DNA from: Drosophila pseudoobscura
Taxonomy: Eukaryota; Arthropoda; Insecta; Diptera; Drosophilidae
DNA length: 64,000 bases
Assembly (NCBI RefSeq): GCF_009870125.1
Contig: NC_046683.1
Coordinates: 37,463,869-37,527,868, forward strand
Direction: 5' to 3'
The notes under the pieces are model-generated. The model made no database searches, was not told the origin of the DNA, and worked only from the letters and a program-made list of their open reading frames with translations. The translations under genes were made by a program, and so were the position numbers. The stretch's first letter is position 1; every line of letters begins with the position of its first letter. Of the stretch, positions 1 through 10,748 are shown piece after piece.

Positions 1-836
1 CACCGCTGCCCGTACCTCTGCCGCCGCTGCCACCATCGCTGCCACCACCGCTGCCGCTGCCACATGTCCGGCAACTGGCATTGTCGCGGCAGGCTACTCG
101 GCCATCATCGCGGAAATGTCTGCGATAAGGATGGCGGTGAACCAGGCTGTGCTGAAGGGGCTGATTCCGCCATAGGCTTCCATGGAAATCCTCGTCGCTA
201 CCAACCGGTACGACGAGTTGGTCATGGCCCTGGCTGGAGAAAAGTTGCGCCTGGAGGAGAGGGCAAGGATGCCGCCTCCACCGAGACCCGCTGCTGCTGC
301 CCACACGGGCACCACTGCCGTCACAACCGCTGCGTATGCGACAGCCTTCCCAGGCCTGCCCGCACCGAGCGCCGTCGCTGCACCGATCCCAAAGCCTAGG
401 GATACCTGGTCTGCTCTAATAAAGAGCAAGAACCCGGAGGAGACCAGCAAGGAACTTGTGGAGCGAGTAAAGAAGACCGTGGTGCCGACTCTTGGAGTCG
501 GTCCACGAGGTTCGCGAACTGAAGAGCGGAGGAGCGATTATTCGCACCCCTTCAGTGAGCGAACTGAGGAAGGTAGTGGCCAGCAGCAAGTTCACCGAAG
601 CAGGATTGGAGGTCAAGAAGAGGCCGGAGACCAAGCCTCAGGTCGTGGTGTATGACGTGGACACGTCCATAACACCTGAAGAGTTCATGGAAGAGCTCTT
701 CACAAAGAACCTGGAGGAGACCATGACTGCCGCGGAGTTTAAAAAGTCGGTTCACCTGGGCAGTAAACCCTGGTCGGTCACCGACGGCGCCACGATCAAC
801 GTGACGCTAGAGGTCGACGCAAAGGCACAGGAGGCG
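1..836 (+). pseudogene. R1 copy A: partial ORF1 (gag-like), broken
   Basis: This is the 3' part of an R1-clade ORF1, cut by the window edge. The Ala/Thr-rich stretch runs to about 60, then the conserved MEILVATNRYDELV segment (182 on) and the VDTSITPEEFMEEL segment (about 655 on). An in-frame TAG at 173-175 replaces the Glu codon found in copies C and G. A small deletion near 503 shifts the frame. Homology stops at about 836, before the CCHC knuckles, where the sequence jumps into the 5'UTR of copy B through a short shared GCGAG. It is dead as a gene. Confidence 0.85.
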
Positions 837-1025
837 CGAGATCACGCACTGTTCGCCAGTGAAATCGCGTGTTAATTTGGTGCAAAAACAGTGCAGCTAT
901 TTGCAAATTAATATTTGCAAAATAAACGCCAAAAAACAGCCACGTGCGGAACTTTAGTTCGTCAACAAGTGCGAGTAGTTCGACAACAAGTCGGAATAGT
1001 TCGTCAGCAAGTTCGAGTTTGAAGC

Positions 1026-2551
1026 TGTGAAGGCATAAGCCTCCACAACACTGACCACGACACCATCCCCTGAAGGGACCGCCCCGACGGCTTGTTATCT
1101 AATGTCATTATTATCTCAGTTCATTTCCGATTTTATTTCTTCAATTATTATTAGTATTACCAAGACAAACAACAATGAATCCTTATTTTCACCCATTAAA
1201 GTAAGAAATAGGCTAAGAAACACCAAAACAGTAGGCCTTTTTACTTATTAGAACTAAGAGAACCAACACGTAAGAGATACGCTCTTACGCCCACGCAGCC
1301 AACGCAAGGAAGAGAACGGCTATACGCAGACGAAAAGAGACAACATGAAAGAGAGCGAAGCGGCAGAGAAGCCGCCGATCGGTCTTACGCCCACGCAGCC
1401 GAGAAAAAGAGCCGACGGCGAAGCAGGCAATTCACACACGCAGCCATACACCCACGCAGCCGAAGAGGCCGGCACCCGAAGCGGCAGAGAAGCTGCGAAA
1501 AAGAAAAGCCGAGGCCCGGCACGGTCCAGCGCGAGCCAAGCTCGGGAGTGATCTCCGAGGGCTGAGCCAGACCGGTTGTGCGGCGGAAGCCTAAATAGAT
1601 GTGAAAAACTAGCCGTGACCGCGCCGTGTACACAATAAGCCGTGTTCGCCCGCACGCGGTGAATAAAACCAGCTGTGACCGCACCCACGCGGTGTGCAAA
1701 GGAAGCCACCGAAGTGACGAGGACCCGCCGTGGGAGAACACGACCCAAAGAAGGGAAACAAGGGTGAGCTCTGGGGGGGATAGATCGGTGCAGTAGGCAG
1801 GTATAAGCAGAACATTCCCGCACATGTTGTTTATGATATTTTTTGGCGTTTATTTCGATCCGAAAACAATAAAGACACCTCAACCCACCTGTCTCGGAAC
1901 ATTCGCCCCCCCCCCTCCCCTCTCTTCCCTTTTCCCGGGAGGCCCGGCGAAGTGGATGTGAGTCGTGGATCATGCGGCATTCACCAAGCTGGGTTTTCCC
2001 TCTCCAACACCTTTCTCCTCTGGGGACCCGGCGATGCTGGATATGAGTCGTGGATTCATGCGGCACTCGCAAAGCTGGACTTCGCTGTCCTATACCTTTC
2101 TCCCCTGGGGACCCGGCGAAGTGGATGTGAGTCGTGGATCATGCGGCATTCACCAAGCTGGGTTTTCCCTCTCCTATACCTTTCTCCCCTGGGGACCCGG
2201 CGATGCTGGATGTGAGTCGTGGATTCACGCGGCATTCGCAAAGCTGGGTTCCCTCTCCTACACCCTCGCCCGGGGGACGAGGCATGGGCTAGGCTGGGCT
2301 CCCCTCTCTGACCCTAACCCCGTCTCCCGCCACACATGACCCCCAACGCACGTCTCTGCAGCTCCCAAGCTCGGCTTCACCCACGCCTCGTGGCCGGGCC
2401 AGGCCCGACCGGCCCACGATCCACCCCACGGGCGCGCTTTCGCCACGAGCGGCTCTCCCCTTAGGTCCTCACACAAAAAATTTTGCTGTGGGGAAGGACC
2501 GGGCCCTGGACAGACTGAAAAGCTGTACCTCGGCCTGAAAACTTCCTTACA
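1026..2551. mobile_element. Solo LTR (about 1.5 kb) inserted in R1 copy B
   Basis: The segment begins TGTGAAGG and ends CTTACA, the TG...CA termini of an LTR. It is flanked by the 4-base direct repeat AAGC (1022-1025 and 2552-2555), and removing it restores the R1 5'UTR as seen in copy C. It contains AATAAA near 1868 and an internal tandem repeat but no retroviral coding sequence. Open frames inside it show no known domain. It is most simply a solo LTR left by recombination between two LTRs; strand is undetermined. Its ends resemble those of the LTRs at 5850-17233, but I cannot show that they are the same family. Confidence 0.75.
1946..2280. repeat. 84-85-bp tandem repeat, ABAB order
   Basis: Four units start with GGCGA at 1946, 2030, 2115 and 2199. 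Units 1 and 3 share GGCGAAGTGGATGTGAGTCG, and units 2 and 4 share GGCGATGCTGGAT. The array is therefore a duplicated dimer of about 169 bp. It lies within the solo LTR, where such repeats often sit in the U3 region. Confidence 0.8.
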
Positions 2552-2687
2552 AAGCTTTGGTTCGAAGCTTTGGCTCGAGGTCAGAGCTTTTCGGTTCGTA
2601 TCTCCGCTAAGACTTTTGTTTCGCGTCTCCACTAGTGCCGTTTAGTGTTGAGTCACGCCAATAGAGGGAGCCACAACTCGCCGGGTA

Positions 2688-3597
2688 ATGGAAGTAGACA
2701 CGGAGGCCGACGCCAGCGACACTAGCCTGGCTGGTGTAGGGGCGAGCTCGTCGTCGAGCGTTTCCGCCCGCAGGCGGGGTCAGCCGAAGTCCTCAGCCGC
2801 CAAAGAGGGAGCCAAGAAGATCGGGCTTGGGATTGGGCTAACCGGAGAGCGGCCGATCCCAGCCGAGAGATCGCCGCCAACATCGCTCCCCTTTGAGGAG
2901 GCTCCATGCACCTCTGCCGCTGCCGCTGCCACCACCGCTGCCCGTACCTCTGCCGCCGCTGCCACCATCGCTGCCACCACCGCTGCCGCTGCCACATGTC
3001 CGGCAACTGGCATTGTCGCGGCAGGCTACTCGGCCATCATCGCGGAAATGTCTGCGATAAGGATGGCGGTGAACCAGGCTGTGCTGAAGGGGCTGATTCC
3101 GCCATAGGCTTCCATGGAAATCCTCGTCGCTACCAACCGGTACGACGAGTTGGTCATGGCCCTGGCTGGAGAAAAGTTGCGCCTGGAGGAGAGGGCAAGG
3201 ATGCCGCCTCCACCGAGACCCGCTGCTGCTGCCCACACGGGCACCACTGCCGTCACAACCGCTGCGTATGCGACAGCCTTCCCAGGCCTGCCCGCACCGA
3301 GCGCCGTCGCTGCACCGATCCCAAAGCCTAGGGATACCTGGTCTGCTCAAATAAAGAGCAAGAACCCGGAGGAGACCAGCAAGGAGCTTGTGGAGCGAGT
3401 AAAGAAGACCGTGGTGCCGACTCTTGGAGTCCGCGTCCACGAGGTTCGCGAACTGAAGAACGGAGGAGCGATTATTCGCACCCCTTCAGTGAGCGAACTG
3501 AGGAAGGTAGTGGCCAGCAGCAAGTTCACAGAAGCAGGATTGGAGGTCAAGAAGAGGCCGTGGACCAAGCCTCAGGTCGTGGTGTATGACGTGGACA
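2688..3597 (+). pseudogene. R1 copy B ORF1, amber stop and 3' truncation
   Basis: ORF1 starts with ATG at 2688 (MEVDTEADASDTS). An Arg/Lys-rich segment and an Ala/Thr-rich low-complexity tract follow. A TAG at 3105-3107, immediately after LIPP, matches the stop in copies A and F. Downstream the same frame stays open from 3114 (MEILVATN) to the junction with copy C, and continues by chance into that copy's 5' end. No zinc knuckles remain. Because the downstream frame is otherwise preserved, the stop is either recent or inherited from a common source copy. Confidence 0.8.
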
Positions 3598-3992
3598 CGT
3601 CCACGGTCCGCTATACCGTCGTTCGAATAAAGTAAAAAGTGATTTTTCCAAGTGGAAAATACATCAAAATTGCCGCGAGATCACGCGCTGTTCGTGAGTG
3701 TAATCGGGTGTTAATTTGGTGAAAGAACAAAGCAGATATTTGCAAATTAATATTTGCAGAATAAACGCTAAAAACAACCACGTGCGGAACCCTAGTTCGT
3801 AAACAAGTGCGAATAGTTCGACAACAAGTCGGAATAGTTCGACAGCACGTTCGAGTTCGAAGCTTTGGTTCGAAGCTTTGGCTCGAGTTCGAAGCGTTCG
3901 GTTCGTGTCTCCGCTGAGACGTTGGTTCGAGTCTCCACTAAGTGCCGATTAGTTGAGTCACGCCAATAGAGGTAGTCACAACCCGCCGGGCT

Positions 3993-5264
3993 ATGGAAAT
4001 AGAGACGGAGGCCGACGCCAGCGACACTAGCGTGGCTAGTGTAGGGGCGAGCTCATCGTCGAGCGTTCCCGCCCGCAGGCGGGGTCGGCCGAAGTCCTCA
4101 GCCGCCAAACAGGGAGCCAAAAAGATCGGGCTTGGGATTGGGCTAGCTGGAGAGCGGCCGATCCCAGCCGAGAGATCGCCGCCAACGTCGCTCCCCTTTG
4201 AGCAGGCTCCATCCACCTCTGCCGCTGCCGCTGCCACCACCGCTGCCAGTACTTCTGCCGCCGCTGCCGCCACCGCTGCCACATGCCCGGCAACTGGCAT
4301 TGTCGCGGCAGGCTACTCGGCCATCATAAAAATCATCGCAGAAATGTCTGCGATAAGGATGGCGGTGAGCGAGGCTGTCCTTAAGGGGCTGATGCCGCCA
4401 GAGGCCTCAATGGAAATCCTCGTCGCGACCAACCGGTACGACGAGTTGGTCATGGCCCTGGAGGAGAGGGCAAGGATGCCGCCTCCACCGAGACCCGCTG
4501 CTGCTGCCCACACGGGCACCACTGCCGTCACAACCGCTGCGTATGCGACAGCCTTCCCAGGCCTGCCCGCACCGAGCGCCGTCGCTGCACCGATCCCAAA
4601 GCCTAGGGATACCTGGTCTGCTCTAATAAAGAGCAAGAACCCGGAGCGAGTAAAGAAGACCGTGGTGCCGACTCTTGGAGGTTCGCGAACTGCAGAGCGG
4701 AGGAGCGATTATTCGCACCCCTTCAGTGAGCGAACTGAGGAAGGTAGTGGCCAGCAGCAAGTTCACAGAAGCAGGATTGGAGGTCAAGAAGAGGCCGTGG
4801 ACACGTCCATCACACCTGAAGAGTTCATGGAGGAGCTCTTCACAAAGAACCTGGAGGAGACCATGACTGCCGCGGAGTTTAAAAAGTCGGTTCACCTGGG
4901 CAGTAAACCCTGGTCGGTCACCGACGGCGCCACGATCAACGTGACGCTAGAGGTCGACGCAAAGGCACAGGAGGCGTTGCACGAATGCGTGTACATCAAG
5001 TGGTTTAGATGCCGCTGCCGCTCCTTGGTCAGAACATACGCCTGCCACAGATGTGCAGGCGTCGACCACAAGGTGTCGCAATGTCGCCTAAAGGAGAGCG
5101 TGTGCCACCGGTGTGGACAGAACGGCCACTACGTTGCACGGTGTCCCAACCCCGTGAACTGCCGCAACTGCCGCTTCAAGGGGTACCCTGCAGCACATTC
5201 CATGCTGTCAGCGGCGTGCCCGATCTACGCAGCGGTACTGGCGAGGGTGCAAGCTAGACATTAA
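3993..5264 (+). pseudogene. R1 copy C ORF1 (gag-like, 423 codons, internally shifted)
   Basis: The frame is open from MEIETEADASD at 3993 to the stop at 5264. It has no amber codon at the PPEASMEI position. Compared with copy G it lacks two short stretches (after MALE, about 4460, and after SKNPE, about 4647). A stretch of about 120 bases (4678-4800) is read out of frame between compensating indels, so the mid-protein is scrambled. The C-terminal part keeps three Cys/His knuckles of the R1 gag type: CHRCAGVDHKVSQC, CHRCGQNGHYVARC and a third starting CRNCRFKGYP. R1 ORF1 proteins bind element RNA; this one is unlikely to be functional. Confidence 0.85.
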
Positions 5265-5849
5265 TGTTTAGCTTCATCCAAGCTAATGGTGGCCGTGGCC
5301 GAGCGGCCATCATGCGCAGCTCTGGCCGTCAGTTCGCACTGGTCCAGGAGCCGTACGTCGATGGAGCAGGGCGGATTACCGGCCTTCCTTCTGGAATGCG
5401 AGTATTCCAGGACCGCCGAGGAAAAGCTGCTATCATCGTCGACGAACCGGACGCCATCTGCATGCCAATGGAGACCCTTACCACGGATTTTGGAGTATGC
5501 GTCAGAGTTACGGGAAGATTCGGCTCAATCTTCCTATGCTCCGTGTACTGCCAATTCGACACCGACTTGGCGCCGTACCTCAGGTACTTAGATGCGGTGC
5601 TGCTGCTGGGCAGCCGCACTCCTGTCATCTTTGGGCTCGACGCGAACGTAGTATCCCCAGCGTGGTTTAGCAAGCTCTCCGCACACAATCGGGGTGAGCT
5701 GCTGTCTGAGTGGATAACCGAGATGAGAGCCGGCGTGCTCAATGAAGCCAGTCGGGTGTTTGCATTCGATAACCGTAGAGGCCAAAGCGATATCGATGTG
5801 ATATCGTCAACCAAGCTGCGACTATGTGGGGCACATACGATTGGGAAGT
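5264..5849 (+). pseudogene. R1 copy C ORF2 start: APE-type endonuclease fragment
   Basis: The ORF2 start overlaps the ORF1 stop as TAATG, sharing one base. The encoded part matches an apurinic-type endonuclease domain: the VQEPYVDG catalytic Glu region near 5340-5360, and GLDANVVSP near 5633. Two small deletions versus copy F are visible, one near 5309 and one near 5692. The LTR element interrupts the gene at 5850. The SDHNMI motif that completes the active site lies on the other side of the insertion, at about 17257-17274. Confidence 0.85.
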
Positions 5850-6718
5850 TGTGAGGAACCATGGTTCCCACAGGCCGAGTGCGACCAAAAGCACAGTCGG
5901 ATAAAAGCTGACGGCCGGCCGGATAAGGCGAAGGTCAGGCCAGATGCCCACGGTTATCCGGACGCGGCGAAGAGGCCAAGGGCCTCGAGAGGGGAAGTGC
6001 CCTGCTCTCGGAGAGAGAGACACAAGAGAGGCAAAGGAAACGGCGGGATCGGGCCAGCAGTAATCTGGCGCATGACCAAATAAGGGCACGGGATCACGCC
6101 GCCGGCCAGGCCCCGTTACGAAGGCCGTGGAAACCAGGAGACGGCGATGGAAAACTACCGACGCCGAGCCGGGGCCTGGCAAGGGGCTATAAAAGGAGGC
6201 GGCGGCGTCAAAGCGGGTCTCTTTTCCCGCGGATAAGTAAGCGCGCGCGCACGTTGAGACCCGGTCGAAACGCAAGAGTGATACTCGGTACGAAACAAAG
6301 AAGTGTAGTGAAGTGTAGCAGCAGGCAGACAGGCCCCGCCTGCCCCCCAGAGTAAGTCTAAGTTAAGTGAAGATCCCCGTACGCCGGCGGAAGCTAGGAG
6401 GGGAGTGCGAGACGTGGAGTGCGGATTCGAGTGGCGGACCAAAGCAATAGCGGAGGTCAACTTGCCCCAATCAATAGCCTCGACGCTGCCACACCCGACG
6501 AGAGCCCCCGCGTGGTGGAGATCGGTAATTAAGATAAACTGTAACACCTAGCCCTAAGTCCTAATAGAATTGCGAATAAAGCGAAAATCAAATAAAAGGA
6601 AAAGGAAAGTCTTATCATTTGTCGTTGGGGGCAACAATAAAAATACGTTGCTGCGAATCTGCCGACCGCTGAGCGAGCCCAGCAAACTCAAGCGAGCCCA
6701 AAAAGCAGGTTCGTTACA
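5850..6718 (+). repeat. LTR 1 of dimer
   Basis: It starts TGTGAGGAACC and ends GTTACA, 869 bp. A TATAAAA box lies at 6188-6194, and AATAAA occurs near 6576. It is 4 bases shorter than LTRs 2 and 3, mainly through a shorter CG dinucleotide run near 6243. It also has GAGACCC where the other two have GAAACCC. Confidence 0.9.
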
Positions 6719-6720
6719 AC

Positions 6721-6738
6721 TGGCGCCCAACGTGGGGC
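6721..6738 (+). other. Primer-binding site, tRNA-Lys type
   Basis: TGGCGCCCAACGTGGGGC lies two bases after LTR 1. It is complementary to the 3' end of Drosophila tRNA-Lys including CCA, and would prime minus-strand synthesis. Confidence 0.85.
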
Positions 6739-6787
6739 CTACAACGACAAATAATAGGACAAAGGGAGGGAGAGTATAAACGAGAGA

Positions 6788-7939
6788 ATGGAGAAGGGGG
6801 GGAACTTGTACCGGCACATTCCGCACCGGGCCGGGAGCGAAGAAGTCGCCTCGTGGAAGTTATGTGTGCCGAAATATGCCCGAGAAAGGGTTTTAAAGGA
6901 GAGCCACGATAACCCGGAGGCAGGCCACGCCGGCGGAAGGAGAACCGCGGCACGGGTGGCGGCAAGGTATTACTGGCCGGGGATGTACAGAGACGTGAGG
7001 GCCTACGTGCGGAAGTGCGAACTGTGTTTGCGTTTTAAGCCAAGTCAGCTACAAGCGGCAGGGGAGATGTTGACACAGGTACCGGAAGAGCCGTGGGCAA
7101 CGGTATGCGCGGACTTCGTGGGTCCTCTGCCGAGATCGAAGCATGGGAACTCGATGCTGCTGGTGCTAGTGGATCGATTCTCAAAATGGACCGAGTTGGT
7201 GCCGCTGAGGAAGGCCACAGCCGAGGCACTAATAAAGGCCTGTCGAGAACGCATAATAGCCCGGTTTGGGGCACCCAAAGTCTTCATTACGGACAATGGG
7301 GTGCAGTTTGCGGGCAGGGCATTTAAACGATTTCTGGAGCAGCTAGGAGTCCGCCACCAGTTCACGGCGCCATACACGCCGCAAGAAAACCCGACAGAGC
7401 GAACAAACAGAACAATAAAGACCATGATCGCTCAGTTCACCGAGGGCGATCAAAGGTGTTGGGACGAAAAATGGCCGGAGCTAATGCTGGCCATGAATTC
7501 GGGAGTGTCGGATACAACGGGATATTCACCGGCGTTCGTGGTGCAAGGAAGGGAACCCCGGCTGCCCAAGGCTCTATATGATGAGGAGACGGTAGGCACG
7601 GGGCAGGGCACAGAGACACCGGAAGAAAATGCGAAGAAGTTAAAAGAGCTGTTTCAGTTGGTACGACGAAACTTGGAAAGGGCAGCCCAGGATCAGGCCA
7701 GGCACTACAACCTGAGAAGAAGACCGTGGAGACCCAAAGTGGGAGAAACCGTATGGGCCAAACAGCATCACCTGTCCAATGCAGCGGAGGGATTCGCCGC
7801 GAAGCTGGCACCAAGGTACGATGGGCCTTACCAGATAGAGGACTTCATATCCCCCGTTATCTGCAGCCTAAGAAAGGAGGGCGACAGGAAAAAGAGAACG
7901 GCCCACATACGAGACCTGAAACCCCAGCCCGACGATTGA
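6788..7939 (+). CDS. Ty3/gypsy-type integrase, dimer copy 1 (383 aa)
   Basis: This integrase would insert element cDNA into the genome. The N-terminal HHCC zinc module is formed by H40, H47, C77 and C80. The catalytic core carries D109 (CADFVGPLP), D169 (ITDNGVQF) and E204 (NPTERTNRT), the DDE triad. A GPY/F-type module (RYDGPYQI) follows near residues 335-340. The frame opens 50 bases after the primer site, where gag would normally begin, so the upstream gag-pro-RT-RH region has been deleted and ATG 6788 is the first available start. The copy at 12073 differs by one residue, V138 to M. The complete catalytic set in both copies suggests a young element, or one that still supplies integrase. 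Confidence 0.9.
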   Translation: MEKGGNLYRHIPHRAGSEEVASWKLCVPKYARERVLKESHDNPEAGHAGGRRTAARVAARYYWPGMYRDVRAYVRKCELCLRFKPSQLQAAGEMLTQVPEEPWATVCADFVGPLPRSKHGNSMLLVLVDRFSKWTELVPLRKATAEALIKACRERIIARFGAPKVFITDNGVQFAGRAFKRFLEQLGVRHQFTAPYTPQENPTERTNRTIKTMIAQFTEGDQRCWDEKWPELMLAMNSGVSDTTGYSPAFVVQGREPRLPKALYDEETVGTGQGTETPEENAKKLKELFQLVRRNLERAAQDQARHYNLRRRPWRPKVGETVWAKQHHLSNAAEGFAAKLAPRYDGPYQIEDFISPVICSLRKEGDRKKRTAHIRDLKPQPDD

Positions 7940-9131
7940 GGGACGCAGGGGTGAGAGGGAATGGATGGAGTGGGTCGCCCTAAAAGGGTCGCGCAGGACC
8001 GGGAACGGTAGGGTGCCACGCAGGACACGGGGGAAGGGTGCCGCGCAGGACACGCGCGAGACTCGTCAGCACGCAGGGTGACGGACTGGCGCACTTAGAT
8101 TTAAAAAAAAAAAGGAAGAGCAGGAAAGCCGTGGTTGGAACGATCTGAAAAAAAAAGAGTGAGAATTAGTAGGAGTAAGGAAAATTAATGCGAGAAGAGG
8201 GAAAAGCTCAGCAAACCTGAACAGGAAACGCGTCCCCAAAGCTGGGAGGCGAATCCGGGGCCGGGGAGGGTAATCTCAGGCAGCGGATGACCAAAGAAAG
8301 CCCAGGGGCCAGGCTCACGCCTCAACGCGGTCTCACAGGGCAACTACAAGCGTCGGGCCGGAACGACGGGTGCCGCTCATGCGTGGTCTACCGGGCGAGG
8401 AGTCGGATGATCCTCGGGTCCGAGCCACTGTGTGAGGGAGACGCCGGTCAAAAGAGTCCGGCCGGGGGCGCGTAGTAGTTGCCCTGGGATGTGAGCCAAA
8501 GATTCCAGCCCGGGCGGAGGGTCGAAGGACCCGTTGTTCACGAGCGGAATCGCGGCAAGCGACCCGCAGTGAGGGCAGAGGGCGAGCTGGAAAGGAAGAA
8601 AGGGTTAAGTAAAAGGCATCCGGGTCGGGAGAACTCACCCAGGCCAAGGAGGGTCCAATCAGCACGGGAGGAAGAACAGGGCGACGGTAGCAGGGAAGTA
8701 GATTGTAATTAAAATAAAAGGAGAATATATATATACAGAAAACAAATGTACGTACGCACAAATGGGAAGGGGGTGGGTCTATCAAAGATGAAAAAAAATA
8801 TTATCCGTCAGCCAACACAGAACGCGGCGAGAACACAACAGTATCCAAAAAAAAAAAGACAAGGCGAAGCCGGATAGAGAGCGGAGAGCGCGTCGGTACT
8901 CACCCAACCAGGGGAAAGATGCCGTTAGAGAGCGCGGCCGGTAAAGAGACAAGCCATGAGCACATACGTAACAACCGTTAGAACCAGGCAAGAGAGACCG
9001 AACCCGACGCACCGGCACCGTTAGAGGGAACGACTGGTAATGCAACGCGGGTGGAAGACGGAACGGCGGACACTTGAAGGTAATTATCAACAAGGAGAAA
9101 GCACAGCAGGAAAAAAAAAAAGAGAAAAAAA
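7940..9131 (+). other. Internal spacer of LTR element, no recognised gene
   Basis: This stretch between integrase and the 3' ORF is purine-rich, with A runs at about 8100, 8146, 8845 and 9110. Short open frames on both strands show no domain. It may hold a leader or splice acceptor for the downstream ORF, but I cannot identify one with confidence. Confidence 0.5.
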
Positions 9132-10748
9132 ATGGAGACGAAACGGCTCAACCACGAGGACGGGAAGAAGAAGATGGAAGACCTCAGGGCTTTCTTGGAG
9201 GAGCAGCAGGCGATAGTGGGGGAGGGGGGCTACCGCGCCGAGGCTTCTCGTCAGCGTCGGGCGTCCGTGCTCTCGCGTGGCGACGAGGAGGATTGGTGCG
9301 ATGGCTCCCAGTTCCTCCAGCTGTTGGCCTCGCCGTTAGTATCTCCGGCGCCGTCGGGCCACGACTCCGTGTCACCGACGGTATCCTCAGACGAGGGGGC
9401 CGGGGAGATCGAGGACGATGTGATTTGCATCGACGGTCCACGCGCCCCAACCGCCCAGGAGAAGGCCAGCGTGAGAAGGCCGCGGACCATGCGCGACCGG
9501 GGCGAGGCGTTAAAACGGAAGTTCCAGGAGGCGACGGCGGAGGAGAAGTGCCGGATCCACCGGGTGCTGGAGGCGGCGCGAATGATCCGACGGCGGAGGG
9601 ACGAGCGGCTGGAGGCGCGGCGGCGACAGGAGAGAAAGGCCACCAGGAAGGAGGAGCCCGGCCACGAGAGCGACGAGGCGCCGCCACCCCCGCCATTCCG
9701 AGTGGTACGGCCGCCGATGCAGTCCCCGGCCAGGGGCGAGCGGGCCTCGAATCCCGAGGCCGAATGGCAGCGGCGACTGCAACAGGCCGAGGAGGAGGAA
9801 GGCGAATTGTGGCAGCCTACGCCACCAGCCGAGGACGAAGAGGGCTCCGAGAGGCGGCCACCGCAAACCAAGGAGCAGCAGCAGCAGCCGCAGCAGCAGC
9901 AGCAGCAGCACCAACATCAGCAGCGCCAGCAGCAGCAGCAGCAGCAAGAGAACGGGCAGTGGCAGCAGCAGCCACAATGGAGGGGACCGGAGGCGGCCGT
10001 AATCGGGCCATACGTGTCACAGGAGGTGAGGACCGCCGTGCGCCAGGGGATGGTGTGGCACCATCAGACCCTGCACATCACGTGGGCCTCGGGGCCCGCC
10101 CCGTGCGAGACTCAGCCAGAGACCGGCGCCCGGGTGTGGGAGGAGAGCCCCCTCGGCAGCAACGACAGGGACCCGCGGAGGAGAAACCCCAAATCGGATC
10201 CCGCGCCGGCGACGGCAGAGGCGGCGACGGCAGAGGCGGCGACGGCAGAGGCGGCGACGGCAGAGGCGGCGGAGGCGGCGACGGCAGAGGCGGCGACGGC
10301 GGAGGCGGCGACGGCGGAGGCGGCGACGGCGACGGCAGAGGCGGCGACGGCAGAGGCGGCGACGGCGGAGGCGGCGACGGCGGAGGCGGCGACGGCGGAG
10401 GCGACGGAACACGCGGAGGTCGAGGCGTGGGAACGCGGTCCGTGGGTGTGGCCCGCGCCGGAGAGGTCGGGGGCGGTCGAGCGCCCAACACTGAAGAGGC
10501 AGGCCTCCTGCCCGGAGCCCCAGGCAAGACCCAAGCGGCCGGCCCTGCAGCGGCAGAGCTCAGCACCGGCAGCCACGGGCCACTGGAAGGCGATCCCGCG
10601 GGAGGAGTGGCCGGCGGCAGTGAGCCGCGCACAGGCCCAGATACGCCTCGTGGGTAGACGGGTGAAAAAATTGGTAAGCGAGCGAGGTACGCGTTACCGC
10701 ATCGCCATGTCGGCCACGCGCACGGAGGTATTCCGAGAACAAAAATAA
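9132..10748 (+). CDS. Unrecognised Gln/Ala-rich ORF in env position, copy 1 (538 aa)
   Basis: It starts METKRLNHEDGKKK. Visible parts in order: an acidic/serine-rich N-terminal region with EIEDDVICIDG; a strongly charged Arg/Glu segment (about residues 115-180) likely to be helical; PPPPPF near 190; a poly-Gln tract (9874-9950); a block of TAEAA repeats encoded by a GGCGACGGC(A/G)GA minisatellite (10200-10400); and a basic C-terminus ending ATRTEVFREQK. There is no CCHC knuckle, signal peptide or transmembrane segment, so it is neither a normal Gag nor an Env. The frame is open in both internal regions even though the repeat tracts differ in length, which argues that it is translated. Function unknown. 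Confidence 0.6.
   Translation: METKRLNHEDGKKKMEDLRAFLEEQQAIVGEGGYRAEASRQRRASVLSRGDEEDWCDGSQFLQLLASPLVSPAPSGHDSVSPTVSSDEGAGEIEDDVICIDGPRAPTAQEKASVRRPRTMRDRGEALKRKFQEATAEEKCRIHRVLEAARMIRRRRDERLEARRRQERKATRKEEPGHESDEAPPPPPFRVVRPPMQSPARGERASNPEAEWQRRLQQAEEEEGELWQPTPPAEDEEGSERRPPQTKEQQQQPQQQQQQHQHQQRQQQQQQQENGQWQQQPQWRGPEAAVIGPYVSQEVRTAVRQGMVWHHQTLHITWASGPAPCETQPETGARVWEESPLGSNDRDPRRRNPKSDPAPATAEAATAEAATAEAATAEAAEAATAEAATAEAATAEAATATAEAATAEAATAEAATAEAATAEATEHAEVEAWERGPWVWPAPERSGAVERPTLKRQASCPEPQARPKRPALQRQSSAPAATGHWKAIPREEWPAAVSRAQAQIRLVGRRVKKLVSERGTRYRIAMSATRTEVFREQK
10200..10402 (+). repeat. GC-rich minisatellite coding TAEAA, copy 1
   Basis: Repeats of GCGGCGACGGCAGAG, with GGAGGCG variants, keep to multiples of three bases. 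The unit order differs from the equivalent tract at 15451-15633, showing slippage or unequal exchange since the two internal regions separated. Confidence 0.85.

Larger units (their letters stand above)
837..3597 (+). mobile_element. R1 copy B (5'UTR + partial ORF1), split by a solo LTR
   Basis: R1 5'UTR sequence (837-1025 and 2552-2687) is followed by ORF1 from 2688. The 5' tip is missing relative to copies G and H, which start with TTTTCAAGCGGTCCGC. The 5'UTR is interrupted by the insertion at 1026-2551. The copy ends inside ORF1 at about 3597 and passes directly into the first bases of copy C. Loss of the 3' part of one unit at the 5' start of the next fits deletion or unequal exchange within a head-to-tail R1 array. 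Confidence 0.8.

Noticed and set aside
1320..2072. A 250-codon minus-strand frame in the solo LTR.
   Set aside because: It crosses tandem repeats, has no domain and lies in a non-coding LTR.
2906..3331. Cys/His-rich frame (HLCRCRCHHRCPYLC) in R1 ORF1, also at 54964.
   Set aside because: It is the Ala/Thr tract of ORF1 read in another frame, and not a metal-binding protein.
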